Part shown: piece after piece, positions 18,845-27,959 of the stretch
How the letters are laid out: each line of letters opens with the position of its first letter
Numbering within the stretch: the stretch's first letter is position 1
NCBI RefSeq assembly: GCF_004146235.1
Contig: NZ_SELO01000018.1
Span: forward strand, 32,454 to 96,453
Direction: 5' to 3'
Length of the DNA: 64,000 bases
DNA from: Tropicimonas sp. IMCC6043
GTDB lineage: Bacteria; Pseudomonadota; Alphaproteobacteria; Rhodobacterales; Rhodobacteraceae
Notes under the pieces: generated by a model
What the model was told of the DNA's origin: nothing
The model's input: only the letters and a program-made list of their open reading frames with translations
Database searches by the model: none
Made by a program: the position numbers and the translations under genes

Positions 18845-19093
18845 GTGCTTGAAAAGAAGAAATACCCGATCGCAGAGATCTATGTGCCCACCAAACGGAA
18901 GAAGACCCTCGAACCTGCCAAGGTCGAGGCGCTTGCCGAGAGCATCATCGATATTGGCCAGACGACCCCGATCCGCTTACGGCAGGGCAAGGGGCGTTAC
19001 GTCCTGATCGAGGGGCTGCATCGGCTCGAGGCGCTTCGTGCATTGGGAGAGGAGAGCGTCGAGGCCTATCTGGTTCACTCCCGGTTGCACTAG
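18845..19093 (+). CDS. Small ParB/sulfiredoxin-fold nuclease-like domain protein
   Basis: An 82-residue protein that is little more than a ParB N-terminal-like domain: PIAEIYVPTKRKKTLEPAKVEALAESIIDIGQTTPIRLRQGKGRYVLIEGLHRLEALRALGE in general arrangement, with the GxHRxxA box near residue 55. The sulfiredoxin catalytic cysteine is absent (EGLHR rather than GGCHR), and there is no helix-turn-helix or dimerisation domain, so it is not a partition protein. GTG 18845 is preferred because AAGAAGGG lies about 10 bases upstream and homologous sequence begins there. Role unknown. Confidence 0.7.
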   Translation: MLEKKKYPIAEIYVPTKRKKTLEPAKVEALAESIIDIGQTTPIRLRQGKGRYVLIEGLHRLEALRALGEESVEAYLVHSRLH

Positions 19094-19178
19094 AACGATG
19101 AGCGTCCTCCGAAGTGCCGAAAGCGCGCCGTCGAAGCGAACGACTTTCCGTGGGGGCGGCGGAAGACCCGGGGCCGCT

Positions 19179-19733
19179 TTAGCGCTCCAGCATGTCCACC
19201 CTGCCCTCTCGCGCGCGGTAGACGACACCCTGCCGGTCGTCCAGAAGATCCGTTTCCTCGATTGAAAGCCCGAGGATTGCGCCGCGGAGAAGCTGCGAGG
19301 TGACGCCATGCGTGACCACGATCGACGCCGCGGGGACGGCCGCCAGAAAGGATGCGACCCGCGCCTGCATCTCCTCGAGACGCTCGCCGCGGGGGGCGGA
19401 GAACTTCCATAGGAAAGAACCCGGATTCGCCCCGGCATCGGGCGCGGCACGCAGGATATCGTCATATCCGAGCCCCTGCCAGTCGCCCATCGCGACCTCG
19501 GCCAACCGTGCGTCGGTGATCGGCCGTACCTCCGGGAGCGCCAGTTTCGCCGTCTCGAGTGCCCGCCCCTGCGGACTGCAATAGACCGGCAGACTCGCGG
19601 CGCCGGCCGCGCGAAGGATTTCACCCTGCCGGACCGCCTGTGCCCGTCCGCGTTCGGTCAGAGGAGAATCCAGCCCGCCCTGCATCCGTCCAAGGACGTT
19701 CCAGACCGTCTCGCCATGGCGCAGAATGAACAT
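19179..19733 (-). CDS. Histidine phosphatase (phosphoglycerate mutase-like)
   Basis: A 184-residue branch-1 histidine phosphatase. The catalytic RHGE box is at residues 5-8 (FILRHGETVWN), the second histidine lies in VVTHGVTSQLLRG, and the acid/base region has LAEVAMGDWQG. Such proteins act on sugar phosphates, nucleotides or alpha-ribazole phosphate; the substrate is not determinable. The ATG at 19733 has GAGGGA five bases upstream. A longer in-frame ATG at 19832 would overlap ppk2 by 20 bases and add 33 residues without conserved features. Confidence 0.82.
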   Translation of the reverse strand: MFILRHGETVWNVLGRMQGGLDSPLTERGRAQAVRQGEILRAAGAASLPVYCSPQGRALETAKLALPEVRPITDARLAEVAMGDWQGLGYDDILRAAPDAGANPGSFLWKFSAPRGERLEEMQARVASFLAAVPAASIVVTHGVTSQLLRGAILGLSIEETDLLDDRQGVVYRAREGRVDMLER

Positions 19734-19812
19734 CGTTCCCTCGATCGGAGTTGTCTGCCCGACACTGGGTTTCAGCCAGGGCGAACCCCGGCTGTCGCCC
19801 GCGTTTACGGTG

Positions 19813-20748
19813 TCAGTAGACCTTCGGAACATAGAGCTCGTCGGGAAGCACCTTGCGCTCGTAATCGGGATTGTATCTCCGCTCCGGCAGCTCGACCTTC
19901 TCGTGCTCGACAGGCTCGTACGGGATCTTTGTCAGGATATGCTCGATGCAGTTCAGCCGCTCGCGCTTCTTGTCGTTCCCTTCGACGATATACCACGGCG
20001 CCTCGGGGATGTTGGTGCGGGCGAACATCTCCTCCTTGGCCTTGGTGTATTGCTCCCAGCGAACGCGGGACTGAAGGTCCATGGGGCTCAGCTTCCACTG
20101 CTTCATCGGATCGTGAATGCGGACCTGGAACCGGAGCTGCTGCTCGGCATCGGTGATCGAGAACCAGTATTTCAACAGGATGATACCGTTGCGGACCAGC
20201 ATCCGCTCGAATTCCGGCACATCGCGGAAGAACAACTCGACCTGGTCCTCGGTCGCAAACCCCATCACCCGTTCAACGCCGGCACGGTTGTACCAGGAAC
20301 GGTCGAAGAGAACGATCTCGCCGCCCGCCGGCAGGTGGGGAACGTAGCGCTGGAAATACCAGCTCGACTGCTCGCGACGGTTGGGCGCCGGCAGCGCCAC
20401 CACGCGGGCCACGCGCGGATTCAGACGCTGGGTGATGCGCTTGATCACCCCGCCCTTGCCGGCCGAGTCGCGCCCCTCGAACAGGATGCAGACCTTAGCT
20501 CCTGTCGCCTCGACCCAGTCCTGCACCTTGATCAGCTCCGCCTGGAGCCGCAGCAGGTTGCGGAAATAGACACGGCGGTCGAGCAGGTCGGGATGCGCGT
20601 TGCGATAGATCTTGCGGATCTCCCGGCTCAGCATGGGTTCGGAGAATTCCAGCTCGAAGGTCTCGTCCAGCGTTTCCTCGAGCTCGGCCTCGAGCCAGTC
20701 CTTGTGCATGTCGTCTAGCGGGTCGTCGTCGTACTGGTCGTCCATCAT
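19813..20748 (-). CDS. ppk2: Polyphosphate kinase 2 family protein
   Basis: Transfers phosphate between polyphosphate and nucleotides, in most homologues making GTP or ATP from the diphosphate. The 311-residue protein has Walker A GRDSAGKGG at 92-100 and the PPK2 Walker B/lid region FDRSWYNRAG at 148-157, then KYWFSI and IVEGNDKKRERLN. An acidic N-terminal extension (MMDDQYDDDPLDD) precedes the kinase fold. AGGATGG precedes the ATG at 20748; an upstream in-frame start at 20796 is possible. The precise PPK2 class was not resolved. Confidence 0.9.
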   Translation of the reverse strand: MMDDQYDDDPLDDMHKDWLEAELEETLDETFELEFSEPMLSREIRKIYRNAHPDLLDRRVYFRNLLRLQAELIKVQDWVEATGAKVCILFEGRDSAGKGGVIKRITQRLNPRVARVVALPAPNRREQSSWYFQRYVPHLPAGGEIVLFDRSWYNRAGVERVMGFATEDQVELFFRDVPEFERMLVRNGIILLKYWFSITDAEQQLRFQVRIHDPMKQWKLSPMDLQSRVRWEQYTKAKEEMFARTNIPEAPWYIVEGNDKKRERLNCIEHILTKIPYEPVEHEKVELPERRYNPDYERKVLPDELYVPKVY

Positions 20749-21173
20749 CTGCCATCCATCCTGAAACCGTCCGGCGCCGCCGAAGCGCCGCCGCATCCGC
20801 GCCTACCACCTGATTGTAACAAGTCAAGCCACGCGCCCCGACCCGCTCCTGCCCGGCGGCGAGGCTCCAAGCGCGCTGCAGGTATTTCGCAGTGTTTGTC
20901 GGCGCCGGTTCCAATTGGACCACAGTCCTGGGGTTATATCCTCGTGCAGTGTCGCAAAGGGGGCGTCGTCAGGTCGCTCCCGCGCCGTTCCCCATTTCAT
21001 TGCGACCCGACTTAGCATGGCCGGCGAAAGTGTGAGATTGTGAGGAAAATGTTTAAAGCAAATGACGTCAGGACAGACACGCAAGTTTTTCGCAGGAGGC
21101 GCCCCGCACCGACATCTGCGAGACCTGCACCCAGACCGCGCTGGAGCAGTTCCTCGAAGCGCTGGACGCCTCC
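20749..21173. other. Gap with unassigned coding-like 3' part
   Basis: The first 300 bases show no gene. From 21066 the frame of the next gene is open and looks coding (TALEQFLEALDASM, an amphipathic helix) but contains no ATG, GTG or TTG before 21174; see the following gene. Confidence 0.4.
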
Positions 21174-21524
21174 ATGGCACCGCTTCTCAACCTGACCGGA
21201 CTGTCGATGCTCAACCCGCCCGAAGCCGTTGTCGAGACGGAACTGCTGGAGCCCGATGGCTCGAACACCCGATACCTGTTGCGCGGCCGGGCCGAAATCG
21301 AGGGCTATTTCGAAAGGCTTTCGGAACGGCTGGCCTCCACCCAGCATGTCGAGCGGGATCGCGGCATTCGAGCAAGGCGGGCGCTCTGGAGCGGAACCTT
21401 CCGCGCCATCCGGGTTTCGAACGGCGCGCCGATTACGCTCAATGCAAGCTACAGGCTCGAGTTCGACGAGGCCGGCCTCGTCATGCACCAGTCGACCCGA
21501 CTCGCGCCAAGCCGGTCGCGCTGA
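21174..21524 (+). CDS. SnoaL/NTF2-like fold protein, start uncertain
   Basis: A 116-residue predicted cytosolic protein whose pattern (short helices, then curved beta strands such as TLNASYRLEFDEAGLVMHQSTRL) resembles NTF2/SnoaL-like proteins. No catalytic residues are evident. The ATG at 21174 is the only standard start, but convincing protein sequence continues upstream in the same frame to 21066, with GGAGG at about 21095 and no usual initiation codon. Either a non-standard start or a frameshift from the ATG at 21049 is possible. It is convergent with the DMT transporter. Confidence 0.55.
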   Translation: MAPLLNLTGLSMLNPPEAVVETELLEPDGSNTRYLLRGRAEIEGYFERLSERLASTQHVERDRGIRARRALWSGTFRAIRVSNGAPITLNASYRLEFDEAGLVMHQSTRLAPSRSR

Positions 21525-21590
21525 GCCGGAAGCCCGATATCTATGGGAGTTGGTGTGCGGTCGGAGTAATGCCTCCCGGCCGACGGGCCG

Positions 21591-22499
21591 TTAGAGATCC
21601 ATGCCTTGCGGACCCGCCGCAACGAGCCGCTCGGCCCGAGCCGGCCGGCGCAGCATGATATAGAGCCCGGAAGCGAGGATGATCGCCGCACCGCCCCAGG
21701 TCATAATTCCCGGCCGCTCGCCGAAGACCGCGATGCCGAGCCCGACGCCAAAGATGAGCCGCGTGTAGCGGAAGGGAGTGACCGCCGAAACCTCGCCCAC
21801 GCGCATCGCCTGGGTCAGCGCCGAATAGGCGGCGATGCCGAACCCCGTGCCAGCGAGAAGCGACAGCACCGCAGAAGTCGCCGGGACTGCGGCGCCGCCA
21901 GTAACAGCAAGAAGCAACAGGCCGGTGGGGACCAGCACCGAGAAGCCGCAGAGGCCGATCTGGGCGAAGGAGAGGCTTCTGGGCGCGGCCCGGGTCGCGA
22001 GATCGCGCCCGGCAAACCCGGCCATGCCGAGTATGGCGACGACCGCGGTGGCGTCGAACCCAGTGGCACCGGGCCGGAGGATCAGCAGCACGCCGCCGAA
22101 CCCAGCGCAGATCGCCAGCCAGCGCCCCGCCCCCACCCGCTCCCTGAAGACCATCGCGGCGCCGGCGACGACGACGAGCGGCGTCGCCTGAAGGATCGCC
22201 GAGGCAGTCGAGAGGGGCGTCAGCGCGATGGCGAGCGTGTAGAAGAGCCGCCCGCAGCATTCGAACCCCGCCCGCAGGACCATCGACGGTGCGAGCATCG
22301 CCGGGTGCAGCACCGGCTCGCTGCGGAGCAGGGACAGCGCGGCGAAGCCGATCGTGCCGAAGAGGCCGAAAAGCGCGATCACCTGACCGACCGGCATCTG
22401 CGCCGAGGCGGATTTGAGCAGCATGTCCTCGAGCGCGAAGCCTGCCATCGCCGCGACCATGAACCCCGCGCCGACCAGGTTGTCGGACAGGTTGCGCAT
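21591..22499 (-). CDS. DMT superfamily (EamA) transporter
   Basis: A 302-residue inner-membrane protein with about ten hydrophobic segments arranged as two EamA repeats. The second repeat ends RPGIMTWGGAAIILASGLYIMLRR, a typical EamA close. The substrate is likely an amino acid or related metabolite, but family-level sequence does not say. ATG 22499 lies one base past the meaB stop, so it is translationally linked to meaB; the functional reason is unclear. Confidence 0.86.
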   Translation of the reverse strand: MRNLSDNLVGAGFMVAAMAGFALEDMLLKSASAQMPVGQVIALFGLFGTIGFAALSLLRSEPVLHPAMLAPSMVLRAGFECCGRLFYTLAIALTPLSTASAILQATPLVVVAGAAMVFRERVGAGRWLAICAGFGGVLLILRPGATGFDATAVVAILGMAGFAGRDLATRAAPRSLSFAQIGLCGFSVLVPTGLLLLAVTGGAAVPATSAVLSLLAGTGFGIAAYSALTQAMRVGEVSAVTPFRYTRLIFGVGLGIAVFGERPGIMTWGGAAIILASGLYIMLRRPARAERLVAAGPQGMDL

Positions 22500-22500
22500 C

Positions 22501-23496
22501 TCAGTCGAGCGCAGCTGGGTCTTCCCCGAGCAACCTGAGCATCTCCTGCGCCGCAGCGGCAGGGGCAAGCTCCCCTTCCGCGACGAGCCGGCCCAGAGCG
22601 TCCATCCGGCGACGCGCCTCGGTGGAGGCCGAGAGCCGGGCCAGCAGGCCCTGCCGCACCTCCTCCTCGAACCAGTGCCGCGCCTGCCGGGCGCGGCGGG
22701 CGTCCCAATGACCGTTCTCCCGGCGCCATTCCGCCAGCGCGGTCATCTCGTCCCAGGCCTTTTCGAGGCCGTCGCGCGCCACGGCCGAGACGGTCATCGC
22801 CTTTGGGAAATCCTTCGGGTCCTCGGGACGTTTCCGGAGCAGGTGCAGGGCGCCGGCGTAGTCGGCGCAGGTCCGCATCGCAACAGGCTTCAACTCGCCA
22901 TCGGCCTTGTTGACGAGGATCAGGTCGGCGATCTCCATGATGCCGCGCTTGACTCCCTGGAGCTCGTCGCCACCCGCGGGTGCCAGCAGCAGCAGGAAGA
23001 TGTCCGACATCTCCGCCACCATCGTCTCGGATTGCCCGACCCCCACCGTCTCGATCAGCACCACGTCGTACCCCGCCGCCTCGCAGAGCGCGACCACTTC
23101 GCGGGTCCGCCGCGCAACGCCGCCAAGCTGGCTCTGGCTCGGACTCGGGCGGATAAAGGCGTTTGGGTTGCGCGATAGCTCCTCCATCCGCGTCTTGTCG
23201 CCGAGAATCGAACCGCCCGAGCGCGCCGAGGAAGGGTCCACGGCAAGCACCGCGACCTTCAGTCCGCGCTCCGTGAGCATCATGCCGAAGGCTTCGATGA
23301 AGGTCGATTTGCCGACACCGGGCGTGCCCGACAGGCCGAGCCGGAGCGCCTGCCGCCCGTTCCCCGCGATCTGCCTTCCCAGCTCCACGGCCATGGCCCG
23401 GTGATCGGTGCGGTTGCTCTCCACAAGCGTGATCGCGCGTGCCAGCGCCCGGCGCTCGCCCGCCAAAACCCGTTGTGCAAGATCGTCGATATCCAT
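22501..23496 (-). CDS. meaB: Methylmalonyl-CoA mutase-associated GTPase MeaB
   Basis: A 331-residue G3E P-loop GTPase that gates adenosylcobalamin loading and protects methylmalonyl-CoA (or ethylmalonyl-CoA) mutase. Walker A is GTPGVGKST at residues 57-65; ETVGVGQSE and LVNKADGE are the G-protein boxes; the C-terminal helical arm (RRARQARHWFEEEVRQG) is the dimerisation segment. GGGGGA precedes the ATG at 23496. Mce and PrpE elsewhere in the window belong to the same propionyl-CoA route. The mutase itself is not in view. Confidence 0.93.
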   Translation of the reverse strand: MDIDDLAQRVLAGERRALARAITLVESNRTDHRAMAVELGRQIAGNGRQALRLGLSGTPGVGKSTFIEAFGMMLTERGLKVAVLAVDPSSARSGGSILGDKTRMEELSRNPNAFIRPSPSQSQLGGVARRTREVVALCEAAGYDVVLIETVGVGQSETMVAEMSDIFLLLLAPAGGDELQGVKRGIMEIADLILVNKADGELKPVAMRTCADYAGALHLLRKRPEDPKDFPKAMTVSAVARDGLEKAWDEMTALAEWRRENGHWDARRARQARHWFEEEVRQGLLARLSASTEARRRMDALGRLVAEGELAPAAAAQEMLRLLGEDPAALD

Positions 23497-23700
23497 CCAC
23501 TCGTCCCCCGGTTTCGTTCCGGACCCGTCTTTCGGATGCCGAGGGCCAAATGTCCAGAACCGTCCCCCCCGGGCGTTTCGCCGCGCGGGCCGGCGCAGAA
23601 CAGCGGAGAGCCTCGCGCTATCCGATAGCCGCGCCGTGCTGTTGACCTGTGCGACGTTTTGCGGCCCCTTGCTGGCAGATATCACTGCAAAGGATCCCCA

Positions 23701-24405
23701 ATGCGCCGGCCCCTCATCGTCGCTGCCCTGCTGTTTCTCTCCCTGCCGGCTTGCGCCGAGGATGGCCAATTCTCGGTCTCGCTCTCCGGCATCCCCGCGG
23801 GCGTGCTCGCCTACAGCGGGTCCGAATCCGGCGGACGCTACACCACCCGGGGCGAGGCCGCCTCGACCGGGCTGGCGCGCGGGCTCTACCCGACGCAGGT
23901 GACCACGGTCGCCTCCGGTCGGGTCGAAGGAAACCGCTATACCCCTGAAATCTACAAGGAATCGACGACGAAAAAGGGCGAGACCAAAACCACCGCCTTC
24001 CGCTATTTGAACGGCCGGCCGGAGATCACCAAGAATCCGCCAGACACGCGGCGCAAATCCTATCACGCCGATCCCCAAGGGCAGGCCGGCACCGTCGACC
24101 CGATGACCGCCGCATACGCGATCCTGCGTGACCGCCCCGCGGGGCTCGCCTGCAACCTCGACATCTCGCCCTATGACGGCCGCGAACGGACGCGCATCCG
24201 CCTCTCGGGCGGAAAGCGGGAGGGCGACACGCTCACCTGCCCCGGCACCTATTCCCGCGTCGCAGGCTTCTCGGACAAGGACATGGCCGAGCGCGTGCAC
24301 TGGCCGTTCACCGTGGTCTACAGCATCCTTCCCGACGGCACCCACCGGGTAAGCAAGGTGACCGTCCCGACAAGCCTTGGCAAGCTGCGCATGACCCGGC
24401 ACTGA
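23701..24405 (+). CDS. DUF3108 family secreted protein
   Basis: A 234-residue protein with a signal peptide (residues 1-19, ending in ACAED; the cysteine may make it a lipoprotein) followed by a beta-rich DUF3108 domain. The pattern GIPAGVLAYS, then RGLYPTQVTTVASGRVEGNRYTPE, and FRYLNGRPEITKNPP fits that family, whose function is unknown; members are envelope proteins. AAAGGATC precedes the ATG. It is divergent from meaB across a 204-bp gap and convergent with lpxB. Confidence 0.75.
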   Translation: MRRPLIVAALLFLSLPACAEDGQFSVSLSGIPAGVLAYSGSESGGRYTTRGEAASTGLARGLYPTQVTTVASGRVEGNRYTPEIYKESTTKKGETKTTAFRYLNGRPEITKNPPDTRRKSYHADPQGQAGTVDPMTAAYAILRDRPAGLACNLDISPYDGRERTRIRLSGGKREGDTLTCPGTYSRVAGFSDKDMAERVHWPFTVVYSILPDGTHRVSKVTVPTSLGKLRMTRH

Positions 24406-24466
24406 GCCGGCGCGCCGCTCCTCGTGGCGGAGATCCTGCCGCTTCCGACACTGCGCCAGCGCCTCC

Positions 24467-25636
24467 TCAGGGCGCCGCGCCGAGCCCCTCGAGCACCGCG
24501 CGAGCCGCCCGCAGGCCCGGCGCCTCCTCGCCCGCTCCCAGCCGGTCCATCGTCAGCCGCATCGCGGCGCGCTGTGCCTGCGGCCGTTCCAGCGCATCGA
24601 GCAGCGCCGGGGCAAGGTTCCCGGCACGGCACATCCGTCCGGTGAACTCGGGCACGGCACGGGTTTCCGATACCAGGTTCACCAGCGTCACCGTGTCCAC
24701 CAGCAGCATGCGCTCGACCATCATGCGGGTGAGCCAGTTTGCGTCGTAGCCGATCACCATCGGCGTCTCCGCCGCCGCCAGTTCCAGCGACACCGTGCCG
24801 GAGGCCGCAAGCGCGACATCCGCGGCCGCGAAGGCGGCGCGCTTTTCCGCCGTGACATCGCTGTTTGCTCGTCCGCGCGGATCGAGCAGGATCGGCGCGC
24901 CGGGCCAGTCCGCGAGCGCCGCCGCCATCGCCTCGGCCTTTGCCGCAACCGTCGGCACGACGATCCGCGCCTCGGGCCGCCGGGCCAGAACCTGCGCGAG
25001 CGTCTCGCCGAAGACCGGCGCAAGCCGCTTGATCTCGCTTCCCCGAGAGCCCGGCAGGGCGAGGATCAGCGGTGCATCGGCGGGGATTCCGCGGTCGGAC
25101 CGGAATGCCACCGCCTCTTCCGCCGTCGCCTGCGGTTCGGCCACGATCGGGTGGCCGACGAAATCGCATCGCATGCCATGCGCTTCCATGTAGGGCGGCT
25201 CGAAGGGCAGGAGCGCCAGCACCTGGTCGACCGACGGTGCCATCTTCGCCGCGCGTTCCGGACGCCACGCCCAGACCGTCGGGGCGACGTAGTGGACAGT
25301 CCGCTGCCCGGGCTGGCGCTCGCGCACCTCGCGCACGAGCCGCAGGCAGAAGGCCGGCAGGTCGATGGTGATCAGGACATCGGGCGCGAAGCGTTCCACC
25401 GCCTCGACAGTCTCGAAAAGCCGCCTCCGCAGCGACAGGTATTTCGGCAGGATCTCGACGATCCCCATCAGCGACAGTTCCGACATCGGAAAGAGGCTCT
25501 CGAGCCCCGCCGCTTCCATCTCCGTGCCACCGATGCCGCGAAACGTCACGTCCGGCGCCAGCTCTCGCAGCCCGGCCATCAGCGCCGCTCCTAGGCGGTC
25601 GCCAGACGGCTCTCCCGCGACGATGAAAACCCGCAT
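24467..25636 (-). CDS. lpxB: Lipid-A-disaccharide synthase
   Basis: Condenses UDP-2,3-diacylglucosamine with lipid X to the lipid A disaccharide at the inner face of the inner membrane. The 389-residue GT19 protein begins MRVFIVAGEPSGDRLGA, a hallmark; ELSLMGIVEILPK, YVAPTVWAWRPERA and ALPGSRGSEIKRL are further LpxB signatures. ATG 25636 lies one base beyond the lpxI stop. It is the last gene of a fabZ-lpxA-lpxI-lpxB operon. Confidence 0.96.
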   Translation of the reverse strand: MRVFIVAGEPSGDRLGAALMAGLRELAPDVTFRGIGGTEMEAAGLESLFPMSELSLMGIVEILPKYLSLRRRLFETVEAVERFAPDVLITIDLPAFCLRLVREVRERQPGQRTVHYVAPTVWAWRPERAAKMAPSVDQVLALLPFEPPYMEAHGMRCDFVGHPIVAEPQATAEEAVAFRSDRGIPADAPLILALPGSRGSEIKRLAPVFGETLAQVLARRPEARIVVPTVAAKAEAMAAALADWPGAPILLDPRGRANSDVTAEKRAAFAAADVALAASGTVSLELAAAETPMVIGYDANWLTRMMVERMLLVDTVTLVNLVSETRAVPEFTGRMCRAGNLAPALLDALERPQAQRAAMRLTMDRLGAGEEAPGLRAARAVLEGLGAAP

Positions 25637-25637
25637 C

Positions 25638-26444
25638 TCAGCCGCCTCTCGGTCGGACCCAGAGGAAGAGCCCGGCCGCATCGGCCGCCTCAAGCGCCGC
25701 CTCCCGATCGAGCAGGATCACGCCGCCGGCTTCGATCACGACGCCGCGCAGACCGGCCTCGCCGGCCGCGCGGATCGTCGCCGGGCCGATGGTCGGAAGG
25801 TCGACGCGGCGGTCCTGACCGGGCTTTGGCGCCTTGAACAACAGTCCGCCCTCGGGAAGCCCGTCCGGGCGATGACGGAGCGAGGCGAGCATCCAGTCGG
25901 TGCCGGGCATGGCCTCGATCGCCAGCGCCTGACGGCGGGCGACCACACAGGCCTGACCGACATCGGCCGCGCCCATCGCCGTCACGATCGCCTCGCCGCG
26001 GGCGGCGTCCTTGCGGTCCTCCGGGCCGGGCTGGGCGCGCGTCGGCACGCCCGGTTCGGGCAGCAGTTCGGGCAGGATCTCGTGGGCGCCGCGCACCGCC
26101 ATTCCGTTCTCCTCGAAAAGCGCGATCAGCTCGCGCAATGCTCCATCGTCGCCCTTGCCAAGCGCGCGCACAAGCCGCGGCACCAGCAATAGCGTCGGAA
26201 AGTCGAGATATCTCAGGCTCAGCTTCGGCCGCGTGATACCGCCCGCGAAACAGACCTCGTGCACGCCCTCCCGCCGCAGGCGGCGCACCAGCCCGCCGAG
26301 GCTCTCGAGCCGAAACCGGATATCCGGCGGTACCGCCTCTGGCGCACCGGAATAGGCGCAGACCATCAGCTCCCGCCCCGCCTGGCGCCAGCGCTCGGCC
26401 AGAAGCTCCGGCAGGCGCCCGTTTCCGGCGATCAGGGCCAGCAT
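25638..26444 (-). CDS. lpxI: UDP-2,3-diacylglucosamine diphosphatase LpxI
   Basis: Hydrolyses UDP-2,3-diacylglucosamine to lipid X. This is the alphaproteobacterial replacement for LpxH. The 268-residue protein starts LALIAGNGRLPELLAE and has the FAGGITRPKLS and GAADVGQACVVARRQALAIEAMPGTD segments of LpxI, with the C-terminal DLPTIGPATIRAAGEAGLRGVVIEAGG. It sits between lpxA and lpxB with only a few bases on each side, matching its step in the pathway. Confidence 0.94.
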   Translation of the reverse strand: MLALIAGNGRLPELLAERWRQAGRELMVCAYSGAPEAVPPDIRFRLESLGGLVRRLRREGVHEVCFAGGITRPKLSLRYLDFPTLLLVPRLVRALGKGDDGALRELIALFEENGMAVRGAHEILPELLPEPGVPTRAQPGPEDRKDAARGEAIVTAMGAADVGQACVVARRQALAIEAMPGTDWMLASLRHRPDGLPEGGLLFKAPKPGQDRRVDLPTIGPATIRAAGEAGLRGVVIEAGGVILLDREAALEAADAAGLFLWVRPRGG

Positions 26445-26452
26445 GCGCCGCC

Positions 26453-27250
26453 CTATTCCGGCATGTGGAAGCTGCGCTCACTGTCGCCGCGGATGAAATC
26501 GACGATCTGCTGCACGTAGTCGCTGTCCGATGCCTCGCCGAGCGCCGCCGCGCGCTCCTGGAAGGTGCCGCCCTCGGCCGCCAGTGCCTTGTAGGCGGCG
26601 CGCAGTTCGGCGATGTCGATCCGCTCCAGCCCGCGCCGCTTCAGCCCGATCAGGTTCAGCCCGACGAGGTGCGCATCATCGCCCTGCACCATGCCGAAGG
26701 GAATCACGTCCTTCACGACCTTGGAGAGGCCGCCGATGATCGCGCCCTGGCCAATCCGCACCCATTGGTGCACGCCCGAGATACCGCCGATGATCACGTC
26801 ATCCCCGACGGTGACATGGCCGGCAAGGCCGGAATTGTTGACAAGGATCACCCGGTCTCCGACCTGGCAGTCATGCGCGACGTGGCTGCCGGCCATCAGC
26901 AGGCAGTCGTCTCCCACCCTCGTGACGCCCCCCCCGCCCTCGGTGCCGGGGTTGATCGTCACATGTTCGCGGATACGCGTGCGGGCACCAATCAGGAGGC
27001 AGGTATCCTCTCCGTGGAATTTCAGGTCCTGCGGGATCTCGCCGATCACAGCAAAGGGAAAGACCACCGTGTCGTTGCCGATCGTGGTGTCGCCGGTGAC
27101 CACGACATGGGACTTGATCACCACGCCTTCGCCGAGCTTCACTTTCGGCCCGATGACCGAGAACGGCCCGATGCTCACACCCGGCCCGATCACCGCCCCC
27201 TCATCGATGACCGCCATGGGGTGAATGCGGGCGGTTGCGTCGATGGCCAT
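26453..27250 (-). CDS. lpxA: UDP-N-acetylglucosamine acyltransferase
   Basis: First step of lipid A synthesis, 3-O-acylation of UDP-GlcNAc from acyl-ACP. The 265-residue protein opens with hexapeptide repeats of a left-handed beta-helix (IHPMAVIDEGAVIGPGVSIGP) and contains the LpxA catalytic region GGVTRVGDDCLLMAGSHVAHDC and ISGVHQWVRIGQGA. The C-terminal helical domain (NLIGLKRRGLERIDIAELRAAYKAL) is complete. The gap to fabZ is two bases. Confidence 0.96.
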   Translation of the reverse strand: MAIDATARIHPMAVIDEGAVIGPGVSIGPFSVIGPKVKLGEGVVIKSHVVVTGDTTIGNDTVVFPFAVIGEIPQDLKFHGEDTCLLIGARTRIREHVTINPGTEGGGGVTRVGDDCLLMAGSHVAHDCQVGDRVILVNNSGLAGHVTVGDDVIIGGISGVHQWVRIGQGAIIGGLSKVVKDVIPFGMVQGDDAHLVGLNLIGLKRRGLERIDIAELRAAYKALAAEGGTFQERAAALGEASDSDYVQQIVDFIRGDSERSFHMPE

Positions 27251-27252
27251 GC

Positions 27253-27732
27253 TCAGCTCTCCGCGGAATCGGTCTTGGGCAGTTGTACCATGGCGGAAAA
27301 TTCCGCCTCTGCGGCAAGTTCGCCGTTGACGATGGCGCGCCCCTCGAACTTGCCGATGCGGGACCCGGCGCGTTTCACCTCGACATGCAGCTCCAGCACG
27401 TCGCCCGGCACAACCGGCCTGCGGAACTTCGCCTTGTCGACGGTGGTGAAGTAGATCATCAGCTGCTCGGAGATCCCGCGCGAGAGACCGATCAGCACCG
27501 CCGAAGTCTGTGCCATCGCCTCGATCACCAGCACGCCGGGCATCACCGGGTGGCCGGGGAAATGGCCCTGGAAATGCGGCTCGTTGAAGGTCACGTTCTT
27601 GATCCCGACGGCGCTCTTTCCGGGGTCGATATCGCGCACATGGTCGATCATCAGGAAGGGGTAGCGGTGCGGCAGGATCTTGAGGATCTTCTCGTGATCC
27701 GCCTCAAGCAATGCTTGGATCTCTTCGGTCAT
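27253..27732 (-). CDS. fabZ: 3-hydroxyacyl-ACP dehydratase FabZ
   Basis: Dehydrates 3-hydroxyacyl-ACP in fatty acid synthesis and competes with LpxA for substrate. The 159-residue hotdog protein has [14 protein letters not shown], then [27 protein letters not shown], which holds the catalytic histidine and glutamate. In relatives lpxD and bamA usually precede fabZ; here the next 640 bases upstream hold only a small ORF and then the divergent corA, so the cluster is split or shortened at this end. Confidence 0.95.
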   Translation of the reverse strand: MTEEIQALLEADHEKILKILPHRYPFLMIDHVRDIDPGKSAVGIKNVTFNEPHFQGHFPGHPVMPGVLVIEAMAQTSAVLIGLSRGISEQLMIYFTTVDKAKFRRPVVPGDVLELHVEVKRAGSRIGKFEGRAIVNGELAAEAEFSAMVQLPKTDSAES

Positions 27733-27959
27733 GTCTCAGGCAGCCTCGTTGTCGTCTTCCGGCCGCACCCGCGGCTTCCGGGCGTCCTACACTGCGCGTT
27801 GCCTCGCGGCAAGCGACGCGGTCGGAGCGGGATGACGGAGGACAGGTCCCCGGCGCGTCCCGGCAGGGCCTGCGGCTGCGTGATCCTCTCCGGGAGGACG
27901 TCGCGCAGGAAGATCTCTACAGCGCTGGCCGCCACGAGGGCAGCGGCGGCAAGATCGCC

